Below are positions 53,914-64,000 of a stretch of 64,000 bases of DNA, in pieces. The notes below the pieces were generated by a model. That model was given only the letters and a program-made list of their open reading frames with translations. It was not told the DNA's origin and ran no database searches. Source of the stretch: Marinilabiliales bacterium (lineage in GTDB: Bacteria > Bacteroidota > Bacteroidia > Bacteroidales > ML635J-15); the NCBI GenBank assembly GCA_002869385.1, contig PKTB01000024.1, forward strand, positions 310,001 to 374,000, given 5' to 3'. The number at the start of each line of letters is the position of its first letter. Positions within the stretch are counted from its first letter, which is position 1. The translations under genes were made by a program, and so were the position numbers.

Positions 53914-56900
53914 TTATTTACTTACAGATACCCACATTCCTTTGGTACGAGCATAATTAGAATCATCGTACATAGTTTCACACATGACTGCTGGAAGATA
54001 ATAGGTTCCTTCAAAACTAGCATTTAGCATTACACGATATGTGTATGTATAGTTTTTATTCATATTGAAATAAGTAAGAACTCTATCATCTCTAATATCC
54101 TGATAAGTATAATATGAATCATTTCATAAATCAGTTGTGTACATTCTTGAGTTGATTATTTCCCAACCTGATGGGAATATCTGACTTAGAGCAACGTTTT
54201 GCATATTATTAATGCCGGATGTGTTTTGAAGAGTAACTGTTGCGACGAAGTCTGTTCCCTGACCAATATTACTGATATCAATAGGTTCACCATTAAGGTA
54301 AGTGTACTTAACATTCATGTTTATATTAGCAGATGCAGCAGTTTCGCTACCTATTTCATGGATACCTTTTTTAATTATACGTACAAAAATCATTGCCTCA
54401 TTGGCTGATTTTAAGTCAAATATATTTATATCGCCTTGTTTAAAATCAAGTTCTGTCTTAAAAACAGGTTTTGATGTTTTAGCTGAACCGGCTTTCCCGT
54501 TAATATTATAGCTACAGTCAATATTTCCTGAGGTAGAATATTTTTTAACAAATTTTGAAGTTGCAAGAAGTGCATAGGCCGTAGTTTGTGTACTCGTGTA
54601 CCTTCCTGAGCCCATAACCTCATAGATATCTTTTAGTACCATAAAGGCTTTTTCTTTTTCACCTAATTCAACTAGTGTTTCAAGTATCATTGCTTTATCA
54701 CGGGTAGAGGATCCGAAAGTACCTGCTAATTCAAAATAAAGAGGGACTTCAGTACTAAGATTTGCTATCATTTGTTTTGCAATACTTTCCTTACCACTAA
54801 GGGCATATGCTGAAGCTAGTCTCCATGTAGCAGTGCGTGTCAGGTCTGTTTCTTTTAATCTGTTCATTGCACTACGATCTGCTTGTCCTGCAATAGCTAG
54901 CGTGTAAAGCCTGTATGCTTGAGTCAGCTGCGAGTTTGTTCCATCATCTGTCCATTTTGACGCTTTTTCTTTTTGGTATTTTAACCAATTTGCTTTAATG
55001 TTACCAGGAATTGCATATCCTGCCTTTTCTGCTTCAATGATAAAGTGTCCACAATAGTTTGTAGCCCATTCCGAAACATTATTACCTCCCGTCCAGTAAG
55101 CAAATCCACCATTAGACATTTGGTATCTTGATATCTTGTTTAGGCAAGTGTTGATATTTGTCTGTATATCAGCTTTTTGCGAATTATCAAGTTCTACCAT
55201 TTCATCTAAATAAAGTTGTGGAAATGCAGCAGAAATTGTTTGCTCCAAACAACCATGAGGATAGCTTACCAGAAAATCCAGTTTTGCTTCGAGGTTCATA
55301 GGTGGAATGTTATATAATTCAAGATACACACTATTTGATCCTTCTATACCATTTACTTCAAAATCAACGCTATAAGGCTCATCGCTACAAATTCCATCAA
55401 TAACATCTGTTGCCATTATGTTAGCATATCGAACATCAAGTTCAATATTGTATGTAGAAACATGCGAACCTGACTTTGCAGTGATTTCAATAGTTGCAAT
55501 ACCGGTTTTACTACCTGTACTTAGGTCGAAATCAATGTATTTTTCTCCTTCTTTGGCGAAATTTACAGTTTTTGTAGCTTGTCCATTTATGCTAAGGAGA
55601 CTATTTGTTTTTACTGTAATACTAACGTTTTTCACATCGTTCTCCATTGCAAAAACAGTAACTGGTAGATTAAAGTTTTCTTTTGTTCCTAGTACCCTAG
55701 GGCCTGATCCAAGAATCATAAGTGGTTTTTTCACAGGAGTAGTTTTTTCAGCTGAACCAAATGCATCTCCCTCAGCTGCAATAACCATTGTTCTGACTGA
55801 ACCAATATACTGTGGCAACTGAATTTCATGCATATTTGATCCACCTGCAGGTAAACTAAAAGGACCAATAAAACGAACCATAGGTTTAAATCTTATTGCC
55901 TGAGCAAGCTCTTCAGGTGACATGCCTTCGCCACCGCCACCAATACTAATCATTTTCCCTGCATCTACAGAGAATGCTCCTATAACCCATTTATAAAGAT
56001 CCCAGGTTCTGACACCAAGATGTTGCTTACTGTAGAAGAAAGTCCAAGGATCAGGAGTTTGAAACCCTGTAAGATTTAGTAATCCTTCATCAACCATAGC
56101 TAGGGTATATGTCATTGCTTTTCCACTTTCTTCGCGTACATTAATTCTTACTTTGCTTTCTGCAAGAAGTTCGTCAGGCATTGAGATTACCGGATTTAGG
56201 TGAGAGTTAGGATCTTCAACCAATACTGGGACAATACCATACATCCTTATTGGACGATCATTGTATGTTGAAGCATGTTCCTGAATGAAACTTACATTTA
56301 CATAAACATTTGGTGCCATTTCAGGAGTAGCTTCAAAACTAATTTTAAGTTTATTTCCATCTGTTTCCTGCCAGAAAGTTTCAAGCACAGTTGTTGCACT
56401 TTCAATACTTACCAATGCACTACCTTTACCAGTTGGTATTTTAATTTCGACGGTTTCACCAACATTGTAATTTTCTTTATCAGTTGAGAACTCTAATAGG
56501 TCAACAGCTTTGTTCTCTGATGAGCTACTATTATAAGCATATTTACTTGCATAAATCTTCATTGCAGATGTGTGTCCGTCTTTAAGATCTTTTACAACTA
56601 TTAAATAATCACCACTTTCATCGAAATTTAGCTCTGTCGAAGCTTTACCATTTTTACATTCAACGGTAGTTCTTTCAATTGCATTATTATAGTTCGCAGA
56701 GATATAATCAGCGCCATCATATTGATAATCATACCACCATGAGTACTCCATCATATACAGAGAAACTTCAAGTTCTCTATTTTCGCCTGATAGTTTTTGA
56801 TCACGATCTAGAGCAACAATCTCAAGTGTAAGATCTTCGTCCAGTGGGTATGAATAAGAATACTCATCTCTCTCTTTCATTGCAATACCAATAAAGGTTT

Positions 56901-59526
56901 TGTAAGGATAGTAGTCAACATTCTTTTCTCCTATACTGAAGTTTCCACCTTTTTCGTAGACTTTAGTTGTTAAAGTTGCGGTGAGTACTCCTGGAGCTTT
57001 ACTTAGTTTGTCAAATACTACATTAGTTTTAATCTCTCCATTCACATCTGTATTGCCTGTAAATAGAGTAATAGTATTAAAATCAAATGAGCTAACTTGA
57101 TTGTAGAAATTATAATCTTCGTAGTTTTCAAATGGAGAATAGGTTCTATTAAGAGTCATTGTAACATCTGCGTCAAGATCTGCAGCTGCAGCACCGTGCA
57201 GCCATCTGGCTGTAACAAGTGCATTAACTGATCCATCTCCGGCAAGATAATCTTTGTCAAGTTCTAAATCTACATTTAATCTATTTGGCCTGATAGTTTC
57301 AACCATTAAAGATTTGGAGAAGACTTTACCACCAACAGTAAACTTGGCGTAATAGTAACCTGTAGGATCAGAAGGCTCTGTTTTAAACTTAAAGACATGG
57401 AAACCCTTTTCATTTTTCTTTTGAACCTCTCGGTAAACCTCCTGGTTACGAGGATTTGTTACTTCAAAAACTATTGGGTGTCCAACTGGTACAGGGTCGA
57501 TAAGTTCATTTATAATAAATCCTACATATATTGAGTCCCCCGGACGCCATACACCACGTTCGGTATAAATAAATGCTTTGGTTCCATCCTGCATATATGC
57601 ACCAGATACATCAAACTCACTAGTTGACAGAGAGCCATATTCTTCCATTTTTAGGTAGGATTTATTATTTTGGTAGTTTGCTACCATAAAGTAAGGAGTT
57701 TCGTTCTTAGGAACTTCTATAACAGCCTTACCATCGATATCTGTACTTGCTGAACCAATTATTTGTTGCTGATAATTGTATAAAGTAATCTCAGCACCTT
57801 TTATACATTCAGCACTGTTAATATCTGTGGCAAAAGCGTAAACAATATTGTCTTTGCCTTTTTTAGCAATCAATCCAATGTTAGATGCCAATATATTGAA
57901 TTTAATGGCACGACGATATCCATAATAGTTAGAATTACAAGGATCGTCATAGCTATTGTAGCTATTCCCTGAGTAATAATAGTCATCATAATAGTAGTCA
58001 TCATAATAATACTCATCATAGTAATATTCATCTTCATAATAATATGATGAGCTGCTACTATAATCGTAGTATGTATAATCTGTAAACCATGACCATTCAT
58101 CGTCATCTACAATTTCTGTAAGATTGCTATCATCTTCGATAGAAACAACTTCATCTGATTAGTTACATGGATAAATACAATTGTCTTTTCTAAAGCCTAT
58201 TTCTACTCTGTAAATGGCTCCTGGTGAAGGTTCAATAATATCTGTTAAATCAAGATAGAAGGTGTTCCATACACCAAAGTCTTCTACATCTGTTTGTTCG
58301 AGACTAATTGTTTTTGTTTTTATAACTTTTGCAACTCTATTTAGTTCATACGAACCGTTAAGGCTGTTTTCTTGTAGAAATTGTAATACGTTATCCTCGT
58401 AAATCTGTAATACTCGTACATCAACAGCGCGAATATTTACAGCCTGAAACTCAATTACTTGTCCCTCAGTACATCCCGGAAGAATTACACCATTTTCTGA
58501 TGCAACAAGTTCCGGTTTTCTCATAATAAAACTAATATTACGGGATTTACTTTTGCTAAGCATTGTTCCATTAATGTTCTTAATACTTTTTCTGATTTTT
58601 ATTTCGTAGCTTTCTTCAAGTCTTTCAGGTGGAATCACTTTAACATTATTATCAACAATGATGTATTTAATATTTTCCACATCGTCGAGACTAATAATAC
58701 CATCTAACAATTGATCCTCTTTTATTGGATCGGAGAAAATTATATTCACATATTGTTCAGGAAATTGTTTAACCTGAATATCAACGACTTTAAATGTATT
58801 TAGAGGTGGTATTTCAAGTTCAATATCACCATCACTTTTCGATTCAATAGGAGAGCCATCGTAACTAACTTCAAGGGTTTGTTCATGATTAGTTCTGGTA
58901 ATATCAGAAATAGTCATTATGTATTCATTATTAGTTTCTTCTTAAAGTTCGAAGTCTAAATCTTCACCATCTAGTTCAGCAGTAATACACTTTTTAATGT
59001 TTTTCAGAGATTCTCAATCATTTAAATTTATTTTGCAAATAACGTCTTGTTTTTTAAAATCTTTTCGGTCGGTTGTGATAACTTGGTCGATCGACATGTT
59101 CATTATTTGGTGTTTTGTATGAACTCTGAATATAAACTCTTCGGTTTCTTCATTTACATTATCTGAAAGCTTTTCAAGATCTACAACAACATGATACTCT
59201 GTGCCGGAAGCTAATGGTGCATCGGGTTTAAATTCAAGTATATTGTCTTCTTTCCAACTTACTGTTCCTTTTACCTTTGGATATACTTTGATTACTGAGG
59301 TTTTTTGGTCTTCTACAGATTTCATAAACTGATCTGTGAATTGCACTGCAATAACATCATTTTTAGAAATAACATCGCTTGTATATGCCTTAATATGGTC
59401 TTTAAATAAAGCCGGATTTGATACTTTGAATTCTTTATCAGAATTAAACATACTGATAATAACAATCACAATAGTAGCAATAAAAGCAGCTCCCGCTACC
59501 CAATAAAGTGTTTTTACTCCTTTCAT
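53914..59526 (-). CDS. Alpha-2-macroglobulin family protein, four in-frame stops
   Basis: One continuous frame of 1870 residues from ATG 59526. N-terminal anchor (KTLYWVAGAAFIATIVIVII), MG domains (VIKVYPKVKGTVSWKEDN), a Tyr/Asp-rich low-complexity tract (about 480-525), the MG family core (YTERGVWRPGDSIYVGFII) and the thioester motif HGCLEQT (about 1427). Stops: TGA codon 171 (59014-59016), TAA codon 195 (58942-58944), TAA codon 456 (58159-58161), TGA codon 1801 (54124-54126); the frame never shifts. The last 70 residues after the final stop end GMWVSVSK. Bacterial macroglobulins trap invading proteases in the periplasm and often accompany PBP1C, which is not seen here. Confidence 0.85.
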
Positions 59527-59756
59527 CCGTTTATAGTTTTGAAGTTAATAATAATTTACATTATAATTTGAGCATCCAGTTAAATATCGGGGTAAATACT
59601 CTGCTCTGACATAAACTTTTTTAATCATATATAGTTTTGATTAAGAAAGTCATGCTTTTTTCATAGTAATCGATTTTTTATTGAATACGCCAGTTACAAA
59701 CTTAATAAATAATAACATTAAATGCTAGTTATTATTATATAAAAGGCGGGTTATAA

Positions 59757-59787
59757 CAAAAAAAGATATTAACATTGTTAATATCTT
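59757..59787 (-). terminator. Intrinsic terminator of clpC
   Basis: On the minus strand AAGATATTAA and TTAATATCTT flank a 5-base loop and a T run follows, 30 bp after the clpC stop. Confidence 0.75.
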
Positions 59788-59816
59788 CTTTATATGTAAA
59801 AGTGTTAAAACTAAGT

Positions 59817-62345
59817 CTATTTCTTTTTCTTAGTCTTTGAAATCTTAATTGTGATACCTTGTTTATTATTGAAACCAACACTTATTGTATCACCTTCCTT
59901 AATTTCAGCTTTGATAATTGTCTCTGCCATAGCATCTTCAACATATTTCTGAAGAGCACGTTTTAAAGGTCTGGCACCAAATTTTGGGTCAAATCCTTTT
60001 TCTGCAATATAGTTTTTAGCTGCCGGGCTAAGTTTAAGATTATATCCAAGTTCTTTAACTCTGTTGTATAATCCGTGTAATTCAATATCAATAATCTTGA
60101 AGATATCTTCCTTGCTTAATGAATTGAACAATATAACATCATCAATACGATTTAGGAATTCTGGAGCAAAAGCTTTTTTAAGTGCATTTTCGATAATTCC
60201 TTTTGCATGAGATTCAATATTTGATTTGCGGGCAGAAGTGTCAAATCCGATGCCTTTGCCATATTCTGCTAATTGGCGTGTTCCAATATTTGATGTTAAG
60301 ATAAGAATTGTATTTCTGAAATCAATGCGTCTGCCAATACTGTCAGTTAATCTTCCTTCATCTAGCACTTGAAGTAAAATATGGAAAACATCAGGATGAG
60401 CTTTTTCTATTTCATCAAGAAGTACAACAGAGTAGGGCTTACGCCTAACTTTTTCTGTTAACTGACCACCTTCTTCATAGCCTACATATCCTGGAGGAGC
60501 TCCAACAAGGCGAGATACGGAGAATTTTTCCATATATTCGCTCATGTCAATTCTGATTAGAGCATCTTCGCTATCAAATAAATATTTTGCAAGAACTTTT
60601 GCAAGTTGAGTTTTCCCAACACCTGTAGGGCCTAAGAAAATAAATGTTCCAATTGGTTTGTTAGGATCTTTTAATCCTGCTCTGTTTCTTTGAATAGCTT
60701 GAACGACTTTTTTAATTGCTTCGTCCTGACCAACAACACTGCTAGCCATTTCTTTATCCATTTGCAATAGTCTGTTACCTTCTGATTGTGCAATTCTTCT
60801 TACAGGAACACCTGTCATCATAGCAACGACTTCAGCAATATTCTCTTCATCAACAATTTCTCGTTTTTCGCTGATTTCTTTTATCCATTGGTCTTTTGCC
60901 AACTCAATTGCGTTTTCTATTTCTCTTTCTTTATCCCGCATAGATGCAGCTTTTTCAAATTGCTGATCTTTCACTGCCTTGAGTTTCATTTCACGGGCGT
61001 TCTGTAATTCTTCTTCTAGTTTTATAATTTTGTTTGGAACAGAAGCTGTAGATATATTAACTCTGGAACCAGCTTCGTCTAGAGCATCGATAGCTTTATC
61101 TGGAAGAGCTCTGTCAGAAACATAACGCATTGTTAATTTTACACAAGCCTCAAGAGCCTCGTCTGTAAAACTAACTTTATGATGGTCTTCATACTTTTCT
61201 TTAATCTTTTGAAGAATTTGGACGGTTTCATCAGGTGAAGTAGCTTCAACCATTACTTTTTGGAAACGCCTTTCTAATGCACCGTCTTTTTCAATATTTT
61301 GACGATATTCATCAAGAGTTGTTGCTCCTATACATTGAATTTCACCTAGTGCAAGAGCTGGTTTTAACATGTTTGCAGCATCCAATGATCCTGTTGTGCC
61401 TCCTGCTCCAACAATAGTGTGTATTTCATCAATAAAAAGAATAATATCAGTTGATTTTACTAATTCATCAATAATAGCTTTCATTCTTTCTTCAAATTGA
61501 CCTCTATACTTTGTTCCTGCTACAATAGAAGCCATGTCCAAAGTAATAACTCTCTTATCAAAAAGTAGGTGAGAGACTTTTTTATCAACTATTCTGGCTG
61601 CCAGTCCTTCGACGATTGCTGATTTTCCAACTCCAGGTTCTCCAATAAGAACAGGATTATTCTTTTTACGCCTTGACAGAATTTGTGATATTCTTTCAAT
61701 TTCAGTATCCCTTCCAACAATAGGGTCAAGCTTACCTTCTTCAACAGCTTTAGTTAAATCTACTACAAAACTGTCCAGTACAGGTGTATCTGATTTGGTT
61801 TTTGTTGCTTGTCTTCGACTTGAACCTGGGTCAGATGAAGATGAGCCATAGGATGGGTTATCCATATCATTATCGTCATCATCGTCGTCAGAATCAATAG
61901 AACCAGTAAAAGAATCCATTTCCATTGACATTTTCACCATATCGTATTCAATATTAAATTCATCAAGAAGCTGTGAAAACCTTGAAGGAACCTTCAATAT
62001 CGCTAATAGTAAGTGACCTGTATTGATTTCTTCACTATTTAAAGATATAGCTTCGGAATACATAAACTTTTGTATTCTCTCAGTAGTTTTTGTAGGTACT
62101 ACTTTGTCCATATCATCCATTGTAAGCTCATTGTCAATATTGCGGATATGAGTTTCAATTTTTTTACGAAGTTCACTAATGCTAACATCAAGTTCGTTTA
62201 AAATATCAACTGCTTCGCATGAGTTGTTTCTTAAAATACCAAGAAAAAGGTGCTCCGGTCCCAGATAGTTGTTTCCAAGACGAATAGCTTCTTCTTTACT
62301 GTACATTATTACATCAAGAAGTGATTGTGAAAATTGTCTTTTCAT
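59817..62345 (-). CDS. clpC: ATP-dependent Clp protease ATP-binding subunit ClpC
   Basis: 842 residues: two Clp_N repeats (about 1-150; HLFLGILRNNSCEAVDILNE), an acidic linker (DSDDDDDDNDMDNPS), AAA+ domain 1 with Walker A GEPGVGKSAIVEG (about 237), a UVR-like coiled middle (QQFEKAASMRDKEREIE), AAA+ domain 2 with Walker A GPTGVGKTQLAK (about 570) and a C-terminal ClpB-D2-small domain ending KKKK. ClpC feeds proteins to ClpP. Intact over its whole length, in contrast to its neighbours. A terminator follows. Confidence 0.93.
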   Translation of the reverse strand: MKRQFSQSLLDVIMYSKEEAIRLGNNYLGPEHLFLGILRNNSCEAVDILNELDVSISELRKKIETHIRNIDNELTMDDMDKVVPTKTTERIQKFMYSEAISLNSEEINTGHLLLAILKVPSRFSQLLDEFNIEYDMVKMSMEMDSFTGSIDSDDDDDDNDMDNPSYGSSSSDPGSSRRQATKTKSDTPVLDSFVVDLTKAVEEGKLDPIVGRDTEIERISQILSRRKKNNPVLIGEPGVGKSAIVEGLAARIVDKKVSHLLFDKRVITLDMASIVAGTKYRGQFEERMKAIIDELVKSTDIILFIDEIHTIVGAGGTTGSLDAANMLKPALALGEIQCIGATTLDEYRQNIEKDGALERRFQKVMVEATSPDETVQILQKIKEKYEDHHKVSFTDEALEACVKLTMRYVSDRALPDKAIDALDEAGSRVNISTASVPNKIIKLEEELQNAREMKLKAVKDQQFEKAASMRDKEREIENAIELAKDQWIKEISEKREIVDEENIAEVVAMMTGVPVRRIAQSEGNRLLQMDKEMASSVVGQDEAIKKVVQAIQRNRAGLKDPNKPIGTFIFLGPTGVGKTQLAKVLAKYLFDSEDALIRIDMSEYMEKFSVSRLVGAPPGYVGYEEGGQLTEKVRRKPYSVVLLDEIEKAHPDVFHILLQVLDEGRLTDSIGRRIDFRNTILILTSNIGTRQLAEYGKGIGFDTSARKSNIESHAKGIIENALKKAFAPEFLNRIDDVILFNSLSKEDIFKIIDIELHGLYNRVKELGYNLKLSPAAKNYIAEKGFDPKFGARPLKRALQKYVEDAMAETIIKAEIKEGDTISVGFNNKQGITIKISKTKKKK

Positions 62346-62616
62346 AATTTATTTGCTAATAAACTCTTCAGTTTCTTCTATTTTTAATTATTATTTTACA
62401 AAATTACTAAATTTTCTCGTTTATAAAACAAATAAATTGCCTTAAAGTTCGTTTTACATACACTATAAAAAAGCATAATATTTATAAACAATTTTTGTTG
62501 AAAAGTTACCTTATATATATATAAGAAAGAAAAATTAAAAACTTATCTTAGTAAACTTTTGTGTGAAAACATAAGTATTTGATAAATAGACTAATACGAT
62601 TTAAAATAAATAAGAT

Positions 62617-64000
62617 ATGTCGGAAGAGGTAAAAGATTCAAGAATACTTGAAATTAACATTGAGGATGAAATGAAATCGGCATACATTGATTATTCAATG
62701 TCTGTTATTGTTTCAAGGGCTTTACCTGATGTGAGAGATGGACTAAAGCCAGTTCAGAGGAGAATATTATATGGAATGTCCGAATTGGGTGTTTCGTCGA
62801 GTAAATCATATAAGAAATCAGCGAGAATAGTTGGTGAAGTATTGGGGAAGTATCACCCTCACGGTGACTCCAGTGTTTATATGGCAATGGTTCGTATGGC
62901 ACAGGAATGGTCATTGAGGTATACTTTGGTTGACGGACAAGGTAACTTTGGTTCTGTTGATGGAGATAGCCCAGCTGCTATGCGTTATACCGAAGCAAGA
63001 ATGGCAAAAATAGCTGATGAATTATTGGTTGATATAGATAAAGAAACCGTAGATTTTAACCTTAATTTTGATGATACTCTTGAGGAACCATCTGTTATGC
63101 CAACAAAATTACCAAACTTACTTCTAAATGGAGCAAGTGGTATTGCAGTAGGTATGGCAACAAATATGGCTCCTCACAATTTGACTCAAACAGTTGATGC
63201 TATTATTGCTTATATTGATGATAAAGATGTTGAAATAAGTGAGCTTTCTGAAATAGTTCAGGCACCTGATTTTCCTACAGGAGGAATTATATATGGTATT
63301 GATGGTGTTAGAGAAGCCTACGAAACTGGTAGGGGAAGAGTTGTAATCAGAGCAAAAACTGACATTGAGGTAGATAATAATGGAAGAGAAAAAATTATTG
63401 TCACTGAAATTCCTTATATGGTTAATAAGGCAGAACTTATTATTAAAATAGCTGACCTTATTAATGAAAAACGAATTGATGGAATCTCAAATATCAACGA
63501 TGAATCAGACCGTAAAGGTATGAGAATTGTTATAGACCTTAAGAGAGATGCTGTTGCAAATGTTGTCCTTAACAAATTGTACAAATTTACTGCAATGCAG
63601 TCATCTTTTAGCATAAATAATATTGCTCTTGTTAAAGGTCGTCCTGAATTATTGAATCTAAAGGGATTGATAAGCAATTTTGTGGAGCATCGTCACGAGG
63701 TAGTGGTTCGTAGAACAAAGTATGAACTTAGAAAAGCAGAAGAAAGAGCACATATATTAGAAGGTTTAATTATTGCGAGTGATAATATTGATGAAGTTAT
63801 TGAGATAATAAAAAAATCTCCAAGTCCAGATGTTGCTCGTGAACGCTTGATGGAGCGTTTCGAACTTTCTGATATTCAATCCAGAGCAATTGTCGATATG
63901 AGATTAAGACAATTAACAGGATTGGAGCAGGATAAACTAAGAAGTTAGTATCAGGATTTGATTGACAGAATTAAATATTTAAATGAGATACTTGGAAATT
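62617..64000 (+). CDS. gyrA: DNA gyrase subunit A (partial at right edge), one in-frame TAG
   Basis: Start MSEEVKDSRILEINIEDEMK. The breakage-reunion domain shows PVQRRILYGMSELGV, HPHGDSSVYMAMVRMAQEWS (quinolone-resistance region; Ser at the E. coli 83 position is kept), VDGQGNFGSVDGDSPAAMRY with catalytic Tyr124, and LRQLTGLEQDKLR. TAG at codon 444 (63946-63948) interrupts LEQDKLRS-stop-YQDLIDRI, where GyrA proteins have Glu (xEYxxL). The same frame continues to the window edge as YQDLIDRIKYLNEILGN. Gyrase A is essential, so a plain truncation here is not credible unless read through or an error. Confidence 0.92.

Noticed and set aside
57870..58106. Met/Ile/Thr-rich minus-strand frame of 78 codons
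   Set aside because: It is the out-of-frame translation of the Tyr/Asp-coding tract of alpha-2-macroglobulin.

Overview
The window reads as a chromosomal segment of a low-GC member of the Bacteroidota, probably Bacteroidales or a close relative. The support is family content: type IX secretion sorting domains, an ECF sigma/FecR pair with a C-terminal DUF4974-like domain, PCMD and STN domains, head-GIN lipoproteins, a Bacteroidota-type alpha-2-macroglobulin, and promoter -7 boxes of the TAnnTTTG type. I see no rRNA, tRNA, CRISPR array or prophage.

Layout. 0-5 kb: a partial membrane sensor, a PIF1-type helicase with HRDC and C-terminal HTH regions, a GtrA protein, a head-GIN lipoprotein and an outer-membrane protein. 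5.4-9 kb: a 16-bp tandem repeat array, then an ECF sigma, FecR anti-sigma and STN/surface-repeat protein operon. 9-18.5 kb: DUF4919, a secreted S9 peptidase, an MBOAT/AlgX-like O-acyltransferase pair, two copies of a structured hairpin element, AlgH/YqgE, a FtsB/DivIC-like protein and an NAD(P)H oxidoreductase. 18.6-29.7 kb: a C1 peptidase, a DUF819 membrane protein, an MBL-fold hydrolase, an RsmI-like methylase, a membrane redox-nitroreductase fusion, and a mobA plus NAD-linked formate dehydrogenase operon. 29.8-41.6 kb: small TM2/DUF2752 membrane proteins, a T9SS cargo protein, Hsp20, AMP nucleosidase, an M64 peptidase, an MscS channel, a TerB-like protein and a NUDIX protein. 41.6-44.4 kb: a REP-associated tyrosine transposase inside its own REP repeats, a long gene-less stretch with repeated operator palindromes, and an HTH regulator. 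44.5-64 kb: pyrK-pyrD, a PAS histidine kinase, two tandem outer-membrane paralogues, an ATP-grasp plus amidohydrolase/DUF1704 operon, AlkD-like and HEAT-like proteins, alpha-2-macroglobulin, ClpC and the start of gyrA.

The most striking property is not a single locus. Eleven genes are cut by 17 in-frame stop codons with no frameshift. They include gyrA and the NADH-binding subunit of formate dehydrogenase. At every site where the family residue is predictable, the stop replaces Glu (TAA/TAG for GAA/GAG) or Gly (TGA for GGA), so one G-to-T change on the coding strand explains each. A lost start codon (ATT for ATG) fits the same change. I annotate each such gene at full length and note the stop. 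This could be a real G:C to T:A mutation load, or oxidative damage or base-calling error in the source data; reads are needed to decide.

Other structure worth attention: REP elements near gene 3' ends with duplicated gene tails, a GC-rich palindrome shared by two convergent intergenic regions, GATGACGG repeats at gene ends, and a cluster of TTACA-NN-TGTAA operators before an HTH gene.
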